NCBI GenBank assembly: GCA_030037645.1
Contig: JASHQI010000078.1
Coordinates: 1-46,163, forward strand
DNA from: Xanthobacteraceae bacterium
Lineage (GTDB): Bacteria > Pseudomonadota > Alphaproteobacteria > Rhizobiales > Xanthobacteraceae
Direction of reading: 5' to 3'
DNA length: 46,163 bases
Each line of letters opens with the position of its first letter. Position 1 is the stretch's first letter. Shown here in pieces: positions 25,570 to 34,403 of the stretch. The position numbers and the translations under genes are program-made. The notes beneath the pieces are model-generated. The model had not been told where the DNA came from. It did not search any database and saw only the letters and a list, made by a program, of their open reading frames with translations.

Positions 25570-25669
25570 TCATCCGCGAAGGCGGATGATCCAGTAACCA
25601 CTGACGTTGACGATCGAATTGCGACCACTGCGATTACTGGATGCCCCGCCTTCGCGGGGCATGACAATG
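25570..25669. repeat. Composite palindromic repeat, copy 2
   Basis: ATCCGC-GAAG-GCGGAT at the left and GCCCCGC-CTT-GCGGGGC at the right, linked by ATCCAGTAA and TTACTGGAT which also pair, so the whole element can fold into one large structure. It corresponds to the shorter element at 14061-14139 and separates the FAD monooxygenase from the VOC gene. Confidence 0.8.
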
Positions 25670-25689
25670 AACGGGACGGCAGCACATAG

Positions 25690-26565
25690 TCACGACATCG
25701 CCCAGGACATGCTGTCGTGGCCGGGCTTGTAGTCCATATTGGTCGCGGCCGGATTGCGGTTGATCAACGGGCGGCCGTACATCGGGTTGGTCTGGCTGCG
25801 CGTCTCGTGCTCGACGGTGAACAGCACTTCCCTGGTGTCAAGATCGATGATGTCCTTGAAGCGGTACTGGTACTCGTTGTCCTCTATCGTGATCAGGCCG
25901 AGATCGAGCAGCTTGCGGTACGGCGGTGAGAAATTCACCAAATAGATTTGCACGTGATGGCGGTCGTAGATCGCTTCCGGCGCGTCGGTCTCGCGGAAAT
26001 AGAAATACTGCTTCTCGCCGACCTGGACTTTGGCCTCCGGCCCGGCGCCGTTCTTTTTCACCTCTGATGGTGCGTCCAGCACCTCACGATAGAAACGGGC
26101 GATGCGCTCTGCCGTGCCGGGGCGGACATCAAAGCGGATATAAGGCATGCCGAGCTGGACGCGGCCGAAGCGCTCGACGTCCGGCTCGTGCACGGTGATG
26201 CGGTTGCCCCACGGGCAAACCGTCTCGACACCGTCGTTGCTCTCGCGGAAATCGAACTTGGTGCCCTCGAGCGCTTTCTTGACGCGCTTGAGGCGCTCGA
26301 GCAGCGCTTTGCGGTCCGGCATAACGAGACCGGTGACGCCGCGCAGCACGTCGGGCCGGCCCATGGGCAGGTGAAACTGGCTCATGCCGACATTGATCCA
26401 CATATTGGTGGCGCCGGTATTGAGAAACGGGTCACGCGTGTAGCCGAGGCCGGTGACGTAGAAGCTCGTCGCCTTGTGCTGGTCGTCGATGCAGACATTG
26501 ACGTGGCCGATACCGACGATGTTGCCGATATCCTGGGCGGCGCGGTCATACATTTTATCCGGCAT
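25690..26565 (-). CDS. VOC-superfamily (glyoxalase/dioxygenase-fold) protein
   Basis: A 291-residue protein with two VOC modules. The first begins GIGHVNVCIDDQHKATSFYVTGLGY (His of a metal site), with MSQFHLPMG and CPWGNRITVHEP. The second begins PYIRFDVRPGTAERIARFYREVL, with HHVQIYLVNF. Such proteins include extradiol dioxygenases, glyoxalases and isomerases. The His and Glu residues compatible with a metal site are visible, but the subfamily is not assigned. ATG at 26565 is chosen because AAGGA lies eight bases before it; a TTG at 26583 is also in frame. The gene precedes the FAD monooxygenase in the same orientation. Confidence 0.8.
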   Translation of the reverse strand: MPDKMYDRAAQDIGNIVGIGHVNVCIDDQHKATSFYVTGLGYTRDPFLNTGATNMWINVGMSQFHLPMGRPDVLRGVTGLVMPDRKALLERLKRVKKALEGTKFDFRESNDGVETVCPWGNRITVHEPDVERFGRVQLGMPYIRFDVRPGTAERIARFYREVLDAPSEVKKNGAGPEAKVQVGEKQYFYFRETDAPEAIYDRHHVQIYLVNFSPPYRKLLDLGLITIEDNEYQYRFKDIIDLDTREVLFTVEHETRSQTNPMYGRPLINRNPAATNMDYKPGHDSMSWAMS

Positions 26566-26604
26566 GGCGGTGTTCCTTGGCAATTCGTTTGCACCGGAAT
26601 ACTA

Positions 26605-26652
26605 GAGCATGATCCGGAAAAGTGGAAACCGGCTTCCGAACAGATCACGCTC
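26605..26652. repeat. Single-hairpin copy of the intergenic repeat (inverted)
   Basis: GAGCATGATC (26605-26614) pairs with GATCACGCTC (26643-26652) around CCGGAAAA..GGCTTCCGAA. It is the reverse orientation of hairpin 2 at 4338-4386. It lies in the divergent gap between the VOC gene and the glycine-rich protein gene; hairpin 1 is absent here. Confidence 0.8.
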
Positions 26653-26775
26653 CGACAACTGTTGCGGCGCCAAATCGGTTCGACCCGAAATGATCACGCC
26701 TTGGGCGCACCAGGACGCGCTCAACCGCTCGCAAGGGTGTAGGATCGGGTCACGGGGCGCGAAAGGGTTGCGGCC

Positions 26776-27333
26776 ATGATCGTCACGATTGTCCGCTTGT
26801 ATGATCACCACAGCGACGCCGCCAATGCCGTGCGTGAGGTGCGCCAGGCCGGCGTACCGGAGCGCGACATCAGCATTCTATCCCGCGACGAGCGCGTGCA
26901 TGGCGCCGCGACCGGAGCCGAAATCGGCGCTGCGGTGGGCGGGCTTGCGGGCCTGCTCGCCGGATTGGGCTTGATCACGATTCCCGGAATTGGCCCGGTG
27001 GCCGCAGTCGGATGGCTGGCCGCAACCGCGGCCGGTGCGGCCGCCGGCGGCTGGGCCGGCGGCGCGCTCGGTGTCTTGGCCGAGGCCGGCATCAGCGGCG
27101 AAGAGGCGCATGCCATCGCCGAGGGGCTGCGCCGCGGCGCCACGCTGGTCAGCGTGCGGGTACCGGAGGCGGACAGCAACCGCTGCGCCGCTATTCTCGA
27201 TGTCGGAGCGGTCGATGTGCATGTTCGCATCGCCGCCTATCGGCGGTCCGGCTGGACGTCCTATGACCCTGATGCCGCGCCCTATACGGCGCCCGAAATC
27301 CAGCGCGAACGTGAGCGCAATCGCACCGGTTGA
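26776..27333 (+). CDS. Glycine-zipper protein with general-stress-like N-terminal domain
   Basis: A 185-residue protein. Residues 1-40 (VRLYDHHSDAANAVREVRQAGVPERDISIL) form a small alpha/beta unit similar to the general stress protein 17M-like domain. Residues 48-115 are a long Gly/Ala-rich hydrophobic stretch with GxxxG repeats (GAAVGGLAGLLAGLG, AAGAAAGGWAGGALG), able to insert in or lie against a membrane. The C-terminus (ATLVSVRVPE..ILDVGAVDV) resembles the second half of the same fold. Probably stress-related; precise role unknown. Start ATG 26776. The next gene follows in the same direction after 93 bases. Confidence 0.72.
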   Translation: MIVTIVRLYDHHSDAANAVREVRQAGVPERDISILSRDERVHGAATGAEIGAAVGGLAGLLAGLGLITIPGIGPVAAVGWLAATAAGAAAGGWAGGALGVLAEAGISGEEAHAIAEGLRRGATLVSVRVPEADSNRCAAILDVGAVDVHVRIAAYRRSGWTSYDPDAAPYTAPEIQRERERNRTG

Positions 27334-27426
27334 GCGCCCTGAAAACGGGATCAGAATTCAGCCTTCGGTCTCGATTCCCGCAGTCGCCTTGCGCGATGCG
27401 GGCCAATGCTGCTGCTGGAGGATAAA

Positions 27427-27801
27427 ATGGCGGTGAAGGTTCCCAGCGTCACACGCTTCGAACGGCACGGTCATCCGGTCGCATCGCGCCGCAAGTTCAT
27501 TGGCCGGATGTTCGTTGCGATCGGATTGTGGTGCATTCTGACCACGGTCGGCCTGGCAATCGGAATCGCCGGTTATGCGGGTTTCGAGCACATGTCGTTC
27601 GTCGATGCGTTTGTGAATGCGGCAATGATCCTTTCCGGAATGGGCCCGTTGGGCGAACTGAAGACGACGGACGGTAAAATCTTCGCCGGATTGTACGCCA
27701 TCTTTTCCGGTCTCATTATCGTCATCGCCACCGGAGTCGTGTTGGCGCCGATTTTCCATCGCGTGCTGCATCGCTTTCACGTCGAGAAGCTGGGGGATTG
27801 A
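27427..27801 (+). CDS. Two-helix channel-like membrane protein lacking a selectivity filter
   Basis: A 124-residue protein with two membrane helices: FVAIGLWCILTTVGLAIGIAG (about 27-47) and IFAGLYAIFSGLIIVIATGVVLAP (about 84-107). Between them is a short pore-loop-like stretch (FVDAFVNAAMILSGMGP). The arrangement and the inner-helix pattern GK.FAG.YA..SG are those of two-helix potassium channels, but the TVGYG filter is replaced by SGMGP. Similar proteins are widespread in Rhizobiales and are sometimes labelled channel-family. ATG at 27427 has GGAGG upstream. Conduction is unproven; oligomerisation is plausible. Confidence 0.7.
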   Translation: MAVKVPSVTRFERHGHPVASRRKFIGRMFVAIGLWCILTTVGLAIGIAGYAGFEHMSFVDAFVNAAMILSGMGPLGELKTTDGKIFAGLYAIFSGLIIVIATGVVLAPIFHRVLHRFHVEKLGD

Positions 27802-27852
27802 GCGATATCGCGTCGGTCGCGTCACCTTGGACATGACGATGGCACGGGAAAG

Positions 27853-28833
27853 TCACTGCGGCTTTATGCCGGCGGCATGGATGACGTTGCCCCATTTGGC
27901 GCTTTCGGAGGCGATGAAGGTGCGGAATTGTTCGGGCGTGCTCCAGCGCGCTTCGACGCCGACAGCCTTGAAGCGCGCCGCCGTTTGCGGCCGTTGCAGA
28001 TCGGCGACCAGGATCTTGTTGATCTTGTCGACGATGTTTTTCGGCGTGCCGGCTCTTGCCAACAGGCCCTGCCAACCGAACGCTTCATAACCCGGCAACG
28101 TCTCGGCGACGGTCGGCATATCGGGCATGTCCGGGTTGCGCTTGAGCGAGGTGACGGCAAGCATTTTCAGCTTGCCGGCGCGCACCAGCGACAGCGACGG
28201 GCCGATATCGGTGAACATCATCGACACATTGCCGCCCATGACGTCGACCAAGCCGGGCGCCGTGCCCTTATAGGGAATATGGCGGATGTCGACTTTCGCC
28301 ATGCTCTTGAACAGTTCGGCGAACAGTTGCTGGGTGGTGCCGATGCCGGCGGAGGCATAGGTCAGCGCACCGGGCTTGGCCTTGGCGAGCGCGATCAGAT
28401 CCGGCACCGAGTTCACCTTGAGCGACGGCGCCACGACCAGCGCGAATTCGGTGAGCCCGATGAGCACGATCGGATCGAAATCCGCCGGACTGTAGGACAC
28501 CGACCTCATCAGATACGGCAGCAGCCCGAAGGCGGTCGGCGCGTGCAATAGCGTATAGCCGTCAGGCGCCGATTTCGCGACATAGTCGATGCCGATGAGG
28601 CCGCCGGCGCCGGCGCGGTTCTCGACGACGAAACTCTGATGCAGCTCGCGTTGCAGCACTTGGGCGGCGTAGCGGCCGAGAACGTCGGTCGATCCGCCTG
28701 GCGTGAACGGCACGACGATGGTCACCGGCCGGCTCGGATAATCGTCGTCGGCGTGCGCCTGCGAGAACACGAGGCCGAGCAGGGCGCAGAGCAGCGCCGA
28801 TGCAAGCGCGAGGGCCTTGCCGGGCATTCCCAT
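27853..28833 (-). CDS. Bug-family tripartite tricarboxylate receptor (TctC-like)
   Basis: A 326-residue periplasmic receptor. A signal peptide (ALALASALLCALLGLVFSQAHA) is followed by YPSRPVTIVVPFTPGGSTDVLGR, FVVENRAGAGGLIGIDYVAKSAPDGYTLL and LTYASAGIGTTQQL, all standard for the TTT receptor family, which binds carboxylated small molecules. No TctA or TctB membrane gene is nearby, so it is an orphan receptor, as is usual for expanded Bug sets. It faces away from the MFS gene, separated by 95 bases. Confidence 0.92.
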   Translation of the reverse strand: MGMPGKALALASALLCALLGLVFSQAHADDDYPSRPVTIVVPFTPGGSTDVLGRYAAQVLQRELHQSFVVENRAGAGGLIGIDYVAKSAPDGYTLLHAPTAFGLLPYLMRSVSYSPADFDPIVLIGLTEFALVVAPSLKVNSVPDLIALAKAKPGALTYASAGIGTTQQLFAELFKSMAKVDIRHIPYKGTAPGLVDVMGGNVSMMFTDIGPSLSLVRAGKLKMLAVTSLKRNPDMPDMPTVAETLPGYEAFGWQGLLARAGTPKNIVDKINKILVADLQRPQTAARFKAVGVEARWSTPEQFRTFIASESAKWGNVIHAAGIKPQ

Positions 28834-28928
28834 AAGCTTCCTCCCGACGCGGCAACATTAGACCTATGCGGGTCGGGCGTACAGTTTCACAGCACGCTCG
28901 TGATACATAGTGGTTCACACATCGGGCG

Positions 28929-30176
28929 ATGGAGCGGGGCGGGGCGGTGTCGAATTTCTGGTCACGATCTTTCCTTGCCTCGGGCGGCGGGCTCAGGGCC
29001 CGCGTCAGCGCCAGCGATCTCGATTATCGCCTGCTCGTCCCCTTGTTGTTGACCTCGGTCGTCATCCAGACGGTCTATGCGATCGTTCGCGTCACGACGT
29101 CCTATCGGGCCATCGAGCTTGATCTGCCGGTGGTATGGCTCGGGATTATCTCGGCGACGTTCGCGATCTTCCCGATGGTGCTCGCGGTCTGGGTCGGCCG
29201 CATGCTTGACCGCGGCCACGATGCGGAGGCGGCGTGGATCGGCGCCGTGCTTCTGGTCGGCGCCTGCGCGGGCTTTTACTTCTGGGCAAATTCGCTGGTC
29301 GCGCTGCTTCTGCTCACGGTGGTGTTCGGCATCGGCCATCTGTTTCTGATGGCGAGCCAGCAGATGCTGTGCATCCGTTGCGCCGGACCACGCAGCCGCG
29401 ACGCGGCGTTCGGTAACTACGTGGTATCCAGCGCCATCGGCCAGGGGCTCGGCCCCTACATCGTCGCCTGGGTGGGCGGATCGAGCACGTTGCCCTCGAC
29501 CGGCCGACTGTTCGGCATAGCGCTTGTCATCGCGCTGGCGTCGCTGGCGACCTCCGCCGCGATTCGGCCTGCACCCAAGCGGACGACGCATGAAAAGAGC
29601 AACGATGTCGTCCCGGTGCGCACGCTGCTCCGCCAGAACGGGCTGATGGCCGTCCTCGTCGCCAGTGTCATCACCATCACGTCGCAGGATTTACTGACGA
29701 TCTATCTGCCGCTGCTCGGCGCCCAGAACAACATCGACGTGCGCGACATCGGCGGATTGCTGACGGTGCGCTCGATCGCCTCGCTGGTGTCGCGGCTCGG
29801 CTATACGCGCGTGTTGCGCCTCATTGCCCGACAGCCGCTTACCCTCATCAGCATGAGTGGAGCGGCGATCGGCTTTGCCTGTTTCGCCTTGCCGATACCG
29901 TTGGTCGGAATGTACGCCGCGATCACTTTGCTCGGTTTTGCGCTCGGCATTGCCACGACGTTGAGTCTGACCAATGTGGTCGATCTGGCTTCCGCCGCTG
30001 TGATGGGCACGGTGATGTCGCTGCGCATCACCGGCAACCGGCTCGGGCAGGCGGCAGTGCCGTTCCTGGCGAGCCTCGTCGCCGCCGCCACCGGCGTCGG
30101 CGGCATTTTTGCTATTATCGCCTTGAGCCTTGCGGCGTCGGGCGCCGCGGTTCATCTCAGTCGTCAGGAGCCGTAA
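28929..30176 (+). CDS. MFS transporter
   Basis: A 415-residue major facilitator protein with about twelve hydrophobic helices. It has the loop 2-3 signature variant WVGRMLDRGHD, and central loop residues around KRTTHEKSNDVVPVRTLL. The substrate cannot be predicted. ATG at 28929 is assumed; a GTG at 28947 would also give a normal N-terminus. Its stop is only 11 bases before a second Bug receptor in the same direction, so the two are probably translated from one mRNA. Confidence 0.85.
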   Translation: MERGGAVSNFWSRSFLASGGGLRARVSASDLDYRLLVPLLLTSVVIQTVYAIVRVTTSYRAIELDLPVVWLGIISATFAIFPMVLAVWVGRMLDRGHDAEAAWIGAVLLVGACAGFYFWANSLVALLLLTVVFGIGHLFLMASQQMLCIRCAGPRSRDAAFGNYVVSSAIGQGLGPYIVAWVGGSSTLPSTGRLFGIALVIALASLATSAAIRPAPKRTTHEKSNDVVPVRTLLRQNGLMAVLVASVITITSQDLLTIYLPLLGAQNNIDVRDIGGLLTVRSIASLVSRLGYTRVLRLIARQPLTLISMSGAAIGFACFALPIPLVGMYAAITLLGFALGIATTLSLTNVVDLASAAVMGTVMSLRITGNRLGQAAVPFLASLVAAATGVGGIFAIIALSLAASGAAVHLSRQEP

Positions 30177-30187
30177 CGGGTGATGCC

Positions 30188-31207
30188 ATGCATAGCAACG
30201 CCAGGATTACAGCGATTGTCGCCGGGCTGGCGCTGACCGCGCTCGTGGCGCGGCCGGCCGCCGCGCAGGACGATGACTTCTACAAGGGCAAGATCATCAC
30301 GATCGTTGTCGGTTATTCGCCCGGCGGAGGCTATGATTGGTATGCCCGCACGCTGGCGCGCCACCTCGGCCGCCATATTCCGGGTGATCCGACCGTGCTG
30401 GTGCAGAACATGCCGGGCGCCGCGACGCTGCTCGCGGTCCGCTATCTTAATGCCACCGCGCCCATGGATGGCACGGTCATCACGATGTTCGATCCCGGGC
30501 TCATGACCGAGTCCGTCGCCACGCCCGAAGCGATCGGACTCAAGTTTTCGGACTATCGCTGGATCGGCGCCATGCTGCGCGACGTGCGCGTCTGCTACGC
30601 GTGGGCCGCCACCGGCATAAAAAACTGGAACGACATGATGGCGCGCAAGGAATTTCTGATCGGCAACACCGCGAAGGGTTCCCAGGCCTACGTCAACGGC
30701 GCCATTTTGCAAAAAATATTTCACGCCCCGGTGCGCCAGATCGCCGGCTATCCCGGCAGCAACGAACAACGGCTGGCGCTGGAGCGCGGCGAGCTCGAGG
30801 GCAATTGCGCCTCGTGGAGCGCGCTGCCGCCGGATTGGATCGCCGGGCACAAGATTAATGCGCTGGTTCGCTTTTCGCCCAAGCGACCTGCCGACATGCC
30901 GGCGAATGTTCCTTATGTCGGCGACCTCGCCAAGACCAAGGATCAGAAGGACGTGCTGGCGATCCTTGGCGCTTCGGAGCAGTTGGGTCGGCCTTTCATC
31001 GTCGCCAAAGCGGTCCCGGACCACCGGGTGCGGCTGCTGCGCTCGGCCTTCGAGGCGACGCTGCGCGATAAGGCATTCCTCGCCGACATGCAGAAGCAAT
31101 CCTTGCCGCTCGATCCCGTCACCGGCGAGGAGGCCGAGAAAATCGTCCAATCGATCGATGCCGCTCCGCCCGATCTGATCAAGCAGGTCAAAGACGTGTT
31201 CGAATAG
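30188..31207 (+). CDS. Bug-family (TctC-like) substrate-binding protein, MFS-linked
   Basis: A 339-residue protein with a signal peptide (ITAIVAGLALTALVARPAAA) and the Bug fold: YKGKIITIVVGYSPGGGYDWYARTLARHL, VLVQNMPGAATLLAV, GSQAYVNGAIL. It is a diverged subgroup relative to the receptor at 27853 (GYSPGGGYD instead of PFTPGGSTD, and no NRAGAGG). The N-terminal ATG at 30188 lies 11 bases after the MFS stop. A carboxylate ligand is likely from the family; partnership with the MFS protein is inferred from spacing only. Confidence 0.85.
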   Translation: MHSNARITAIVAGLALTALVARPAAAQDDDFYKGKIITIVVGYSPGGGYDWYARTLARHLGRHIPGDPTVLVQNMPGAATLLAVRYLNATAPMDGTVITMFDPGLMTESVATPEAIGLKFSDYRWIGAMLRDVRVCYAWAATGIKNWNDMMARKEFLIGNTAKGSQAYVNGAILQKIFHAPVRQIAGYPGSNEQRLALERGELEGNCASWSALPPDWIAGHKINALVRFSPKRPADMPANVPYVGDLAKTKDQKDVLAILGASEQLGRPFIVAKAVPDHRVRLLRSAFEATLRDKAFLADMQKQSLPLDPVTGEEAEKIVQSIDAAPPDLIKQVKDVFE

Positions 31208-31368
31208 ACATCGCCGTGCCGAATCGAGCCAGCCGCTGTTGATGGAAGCGCGGAAAGGCCGCACCGGCCGCGGCGTGCACCTCAAGGGCGTGAAGGTGAT
31301 CGCGCCGCTCGACGTGGATGAAGCCGCCGCAACCGCCTAAAAAACTTCGGAAAAGAGTGCCGGTTTGA

Positions 31369-31911
31369 CTAGCGCCGGCCCCAGCCGCCGCGCCAGCCGC
31401 CACCCCAACCGCCGCGCCAGCCTCCATAGTAACAGCACGGGCCGTAATAACCGTAATAGTAGGGGGGCGGCGCGACATAGACGGGCGGGTCGTAGTAGCC
31501 CGGTGGCGGTCCGGCGTAGCCCGGCGGCGGCGCGCCGGGCGGTGGCCCGGCAGGCCCGAGGCTGGTGGCGATGATGTAGCCGTTCTGGCCGTGATAGGCG
31601 ACTTGGCACCAGCCGGCCTTGCAGCCGCTGACTTCGACCGGCGAACCGGCTGGAATCTTGCTGATGATGGTATACGTCGTTCCCGGGCCCTGCCGCAGAT
31701 TGACCGTCGTGCCGACGACAGCCGGCGGCGGCGCGCCCGCCGCACCGGGAGGTGGCGGCGCACCCGGCGGGCCGGGTGGCGGTGCGCCGGTATTCGGCGG
31801 CGGTGCGTCTGGCGGCGGTGCAGCGCCTTGCGCCATCGCGCTGTGCACCGACAGTGCCACAAGCGCGCCGGACAGGAGCGCCGAACAAGTCCCGATTTTC
31901 CCGATAGCCAT
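31369..31911 (-). CDS. Secreted SH3-domain protein with Pro/Gly-rich regions
   Basis: A 180-residue protein. A signal peptide (TCSALLSGALVALSVHSAMA) is followed by a Pro/Ala/Gly linker, then a bacterial SH3 domain (VNLRQGPGTTYTIISKIPAGSPVEVSG..WCQVAYHGQNGYI, about 67-115). The Pro/Tyr-rich tail ends in GGW.GGW.GGW repeats. SH3b domains of this type bind cell-wall peptides. The ATG at 31911 is preferred because AAGAGG lies six bases before it; a GTG at 31932 is an alternative. Its gene ends near 31369, convergent with the Bug gene. Confidence 0.82.
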   Translation of the reverse strand: MAIGKIGTCSALLSGALVALSVHSAMAQGAAPPPDAPPPNTGAPPPGPPGAPPPPGAAGAPPPAVVGTTVNLRQGPGTTYTIISKIPAGSPVEVSGCKAGWCQVAYHGQNGYIIATSLGPAGPPPGAPPPGYAGPPPGYYDPPVYVAPPPYYYGYYGPCCYYGGWRGGWGGGWRGGWGRR

Positions 31912-32091
31912 TGCCGACCTCTTGGGTTTCACAACACTTTCCCCTGCTCATTAAACGCGAAGACATGCGCGACTTTCAACTTAATTTCCAGCAAGAATTT
32001 GCTCGCCGGCGCAAAGCCAGTGTCCCCATTCCGGAGTTCGCATGATTATGCGGCACGCTCGCTTGCGAACTTCGGAATCGGAAGGACACTA

Positions 32092-32191
32092 TAGACCTTG
32101 ATCCAATTCAACTGAATCGGATCGACGTCTAAATTACGCGTTTGAGCTGATCATATCCGAAATCCGCTTCCCACTCTTGACGATCATGCTC
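32092..32191. repeat. Two-hairpin intergenic repeat, copy 2
   Basis: Same order as at 4286-4386. Hairpin 1 spans 32092-32131 (TAGACCTTGATCC..GGATCGACGTCTA, now imperfect). Hairpin 2 spans 32144-32191 (GAGCTGATC..GATCATGCTC, also decayed). The right end overlaps the stop codon of the diguanylate cyclase gene. Confidence 0.8.
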
Positions 32192-34403
32192 ATGCGACTG
32201 CTGCCAGTGCCGGGTTGACTGCGGCGGACGGTGCGGCCAATTCCACGCGATTGCGGCCATTGAGTTTGGCACGGTAGAGCGCATCGTCGGCGCGGGCGAT
32301 CAGCGCTGCCGCAGTGTCACCGTCGCGGTACTGCGCGACGCCAAAGCTGCAGGTTAGCTTGCCGACCGTGTGGAAGCCAACCTGCTCGATCGCCGCCCGC
32401 AATTTCTCCGCCGCTTGATAGGCCATGGCCGCGACGCAGCCGGGCAACGTGATGGCGAATTCCTCCCCGCCCCACCGCGCCAGCGTATCAAGGCCGCGAA
32501 TGTTGGTCGCCACAAACGCGGACAGCTTGGTCAGCACCTCGTCGCCGGTCTGGTGGCCATGGGTATCGTTCACGACCTTGAAATGATCGATGTCGTACAG
32601 CACCAGCGAAAACGGCGTCTTGTAACGCATCGATCGCGATATCTCGCTGGCGAGAGCCTCGTCGAATCGCAGCCGATTGAAAAGGCCGGTGAGCGGATCG
32701 GTGGTCGCCTGGAAGCGAAGGTCCTGCGCCAACTCCTGCAATTTGAGGCGCTTTCTCATTTGCACGTTATCGTGGAACCAGCGTTCCCTGCCGAACAGGT
32801 AGATCAACGTCATGAGAGCGGTCAGCAGCGTAATGACGATTCCCAGAACACGACTGGCATATATTTCCCGGATCGGCGTCAAAATCGCCAAGGACCATTG
32901 GCTGTGATTGGCATTGCGTCGTAGCACGTAAACCCGCTCGCCGCCGAAATTGGTCCACGTCGAATCTAAAACCTCGCGCTCGAGCATAGGGTGATTGGTC
33001 GGCGTCCCGGATTGCCGGACCGACACCGAGCGCTGCTCGGTCGAGAGTGGCCACAATGAGTGGAGCATCAGGCGCGGGCGATTGGTCAGAACGACAATGC
33101 CCTCTGGATTGATCAAGAAATAGGAGCGACCGAACTGACGAAGATCGGCTTCGAGATTTCCAAGCGCTTTCTCGAGGACCACGACGCCGACGATCGCACC
33201 CTGGTCCGAGCGAATGGGGTAGCTTGCGAAATAATCGCGCTCCCCGTTCTGCCCGTCGAACGCGAAGTAATAGCCGGCTGCTCCGGCCATGGATTGCCGA
33301 AAGTAGGGAGCTGACTGGTAATTAGCCGAATCCGGAGCGGCGGCTTCCCGCTGATCGGAAGACGCAACGACCGTGCCGGTGCCGTTCAAGATAAAGCCGG
33401 CATTGGCGACTGAGGCATCGACAACCAAGTTCAGAACGGCTTTGGCGCGCTGATCGTCGGGTTCGCTGCCACGGACCAGCAGCGCGCGCACGGAGCGCGC
33501 ACGGGCCAGAATTTTCACCGTGCCCTCGATGGTGGCGGTCTCGCCGGCAATGCGGCTCGCCAGCAGATTGATGTCGCCGCGCGCTTCCCGCTGTAAGTTC
33601 TGCTTGTAAATTCCACCGAGATACTCGGTCAGCATCCAGCCGACGACGAGAATCGTCGTCACCGCCGCCAAAGTCCAGATGAACTGCTGGCGCAGAAACC
33701 GCGCATACCGCGTCGAGGAAACCTCGGAAATGAGCTGCTGTCCCCAGATCGCCCATATTGCGAAAGAAATTCCGCAGGCGAGCAATCCGCGCACAAGCTG
33801 AATCGGGATTCCGCTGACTTCACTGAACCAATTCTGATTGACGACGTTCGCCGGCCAGAATGGGGCCGGCAGGACAATCAGGCCAGCGGCGAGCGCATAA
33901 AGCGCGAAGCCGACTGCGGCGCAAATCGCCAGGTACCTCGTCGTGCCCGAGAATGTTTTGGCAAACCGGCAAAATATGGCGCTGGTGGCCACTGCGCCGA
34001 GGAATCCAAGGACGTAGCGCGCAACCGAGCCGGCTGCATTCACTCCGTCCATCGCGCCGCCAAGGACGACCAACGATAGCAAAGGAACGTACAGCCAAGG
34101 ACCCGGCGCTTTCATAGCGAACCGATTTGCTTCCTGCCGGGCGAACTCCATCAGCAATACAAACGATCCGGTCATGACCGCGGTGCGAAACAGTGCGAAT
34201 ACCGGCGAGTCGCTGATGACCAGCGCCGTCAAATCCAGCCACTCGCTGCCGCCATGCGCAAATGCAAACAGCGCAAGCACAATCCACGATTCATTGCGTC
34301 CCCTGACCCGCGCGATGGCAATGCAGGTGGCGCCGAGCAGGATGAACGCCAGCCCATAAAAGAACAGGATGAAATCTATTTGCGAACTGAAAAAATTATC
34401 CAT
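32190..34403 (-). CDS. Membrane-bound diguanylate cyclase with extracytoplasmic sensor domain
   Basis: A 737-residue protein. Residues 1-230 hold about seven hydrophobic helices, a membrane sensor region. Another helix near 245-265 is followed by a dCache-like periplasmic domain (to about 525) and a last helix (VLGIVITLLTALMTLIYLF). The GGDEF domain starts with TDPLTGLFNRLRFDEAL; the active site is GGEEF (645-649), intact for making cyclic di-GMP, and the inhibitory RxxD is present at 636-639. It likely adjusts c-di-GMP in response to an external ligand. No EAL domain follows. It is transcribed divergently from the alpha/beta hydrolase. Start ATG 34403. Confidence 0.93.
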   Translation of the reverse strand: MDNFFSSQIDFILFFYGLAFILLGATCIAIARVRGRNESWIVLALFAFAHGGSEWLDLTALVISDSPVFALFRTAVMTGSFVLLMEFARQEANRFAMKAPGPWLYVPLLSLVVLGGAMDGVNAAGSVARYVLGFLGAVATSAIFCRFAKTFSGTTRYLAICAAVGFALYALAAGLIVLPAPFWPANVVNQNWFSEVSGIPIQLVRGLLACGISFAIWAIWGQQLISEVSSTRYARFLRQQFIWTLAAVTTILVVGWMLTEYLGGIYKQNLQREARGDINLLASRIAGETATIEGTVKILARARSVRALLVRGSEPDDQRAKAVLNLVVDASVANAGFILNGTGTVVASSDQREAAAPDSANYQSAPYFRQSMAGAAGYYFAFDGQNGERDYFASYPIRSDQGAIVGVVVLEKALGNLEADLRQFGRSYFLINPEGIVVLTNRPRLMLHSLWPLSTEQRSVSVRQSGTPTNHPMLEREVLDSTWTNFGGERVYVLRRNANHSQWSLAILTPIREIYASRVLGIVITLLTALMTLIYLFGRERWFHDNVQMRKRLKLQELAQDLRFQATTDPLTGLFNRLRFDEALASEISRSMRYKTPFSLVLYDIDHFKVVNDTHGHQTGDEVLTKLSAFVATNIRGLDTLARWGGEEFAITLPGCVAAMAYQAAEKLRAAIEQVGFHTVGKLTCSFGVAQYRDGDTAAALIARADDALYRAKLNGRNRVELAAPSAAVNPALAAVA

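Noticed and set aside
31188-31862. A minus-strand gene overlapping the SH3 protein in another frame
   Set aside because: The signal peptide and SH3 domain fix the frame of 31369-31911; this one is Arg-rich antisense-like sequence.
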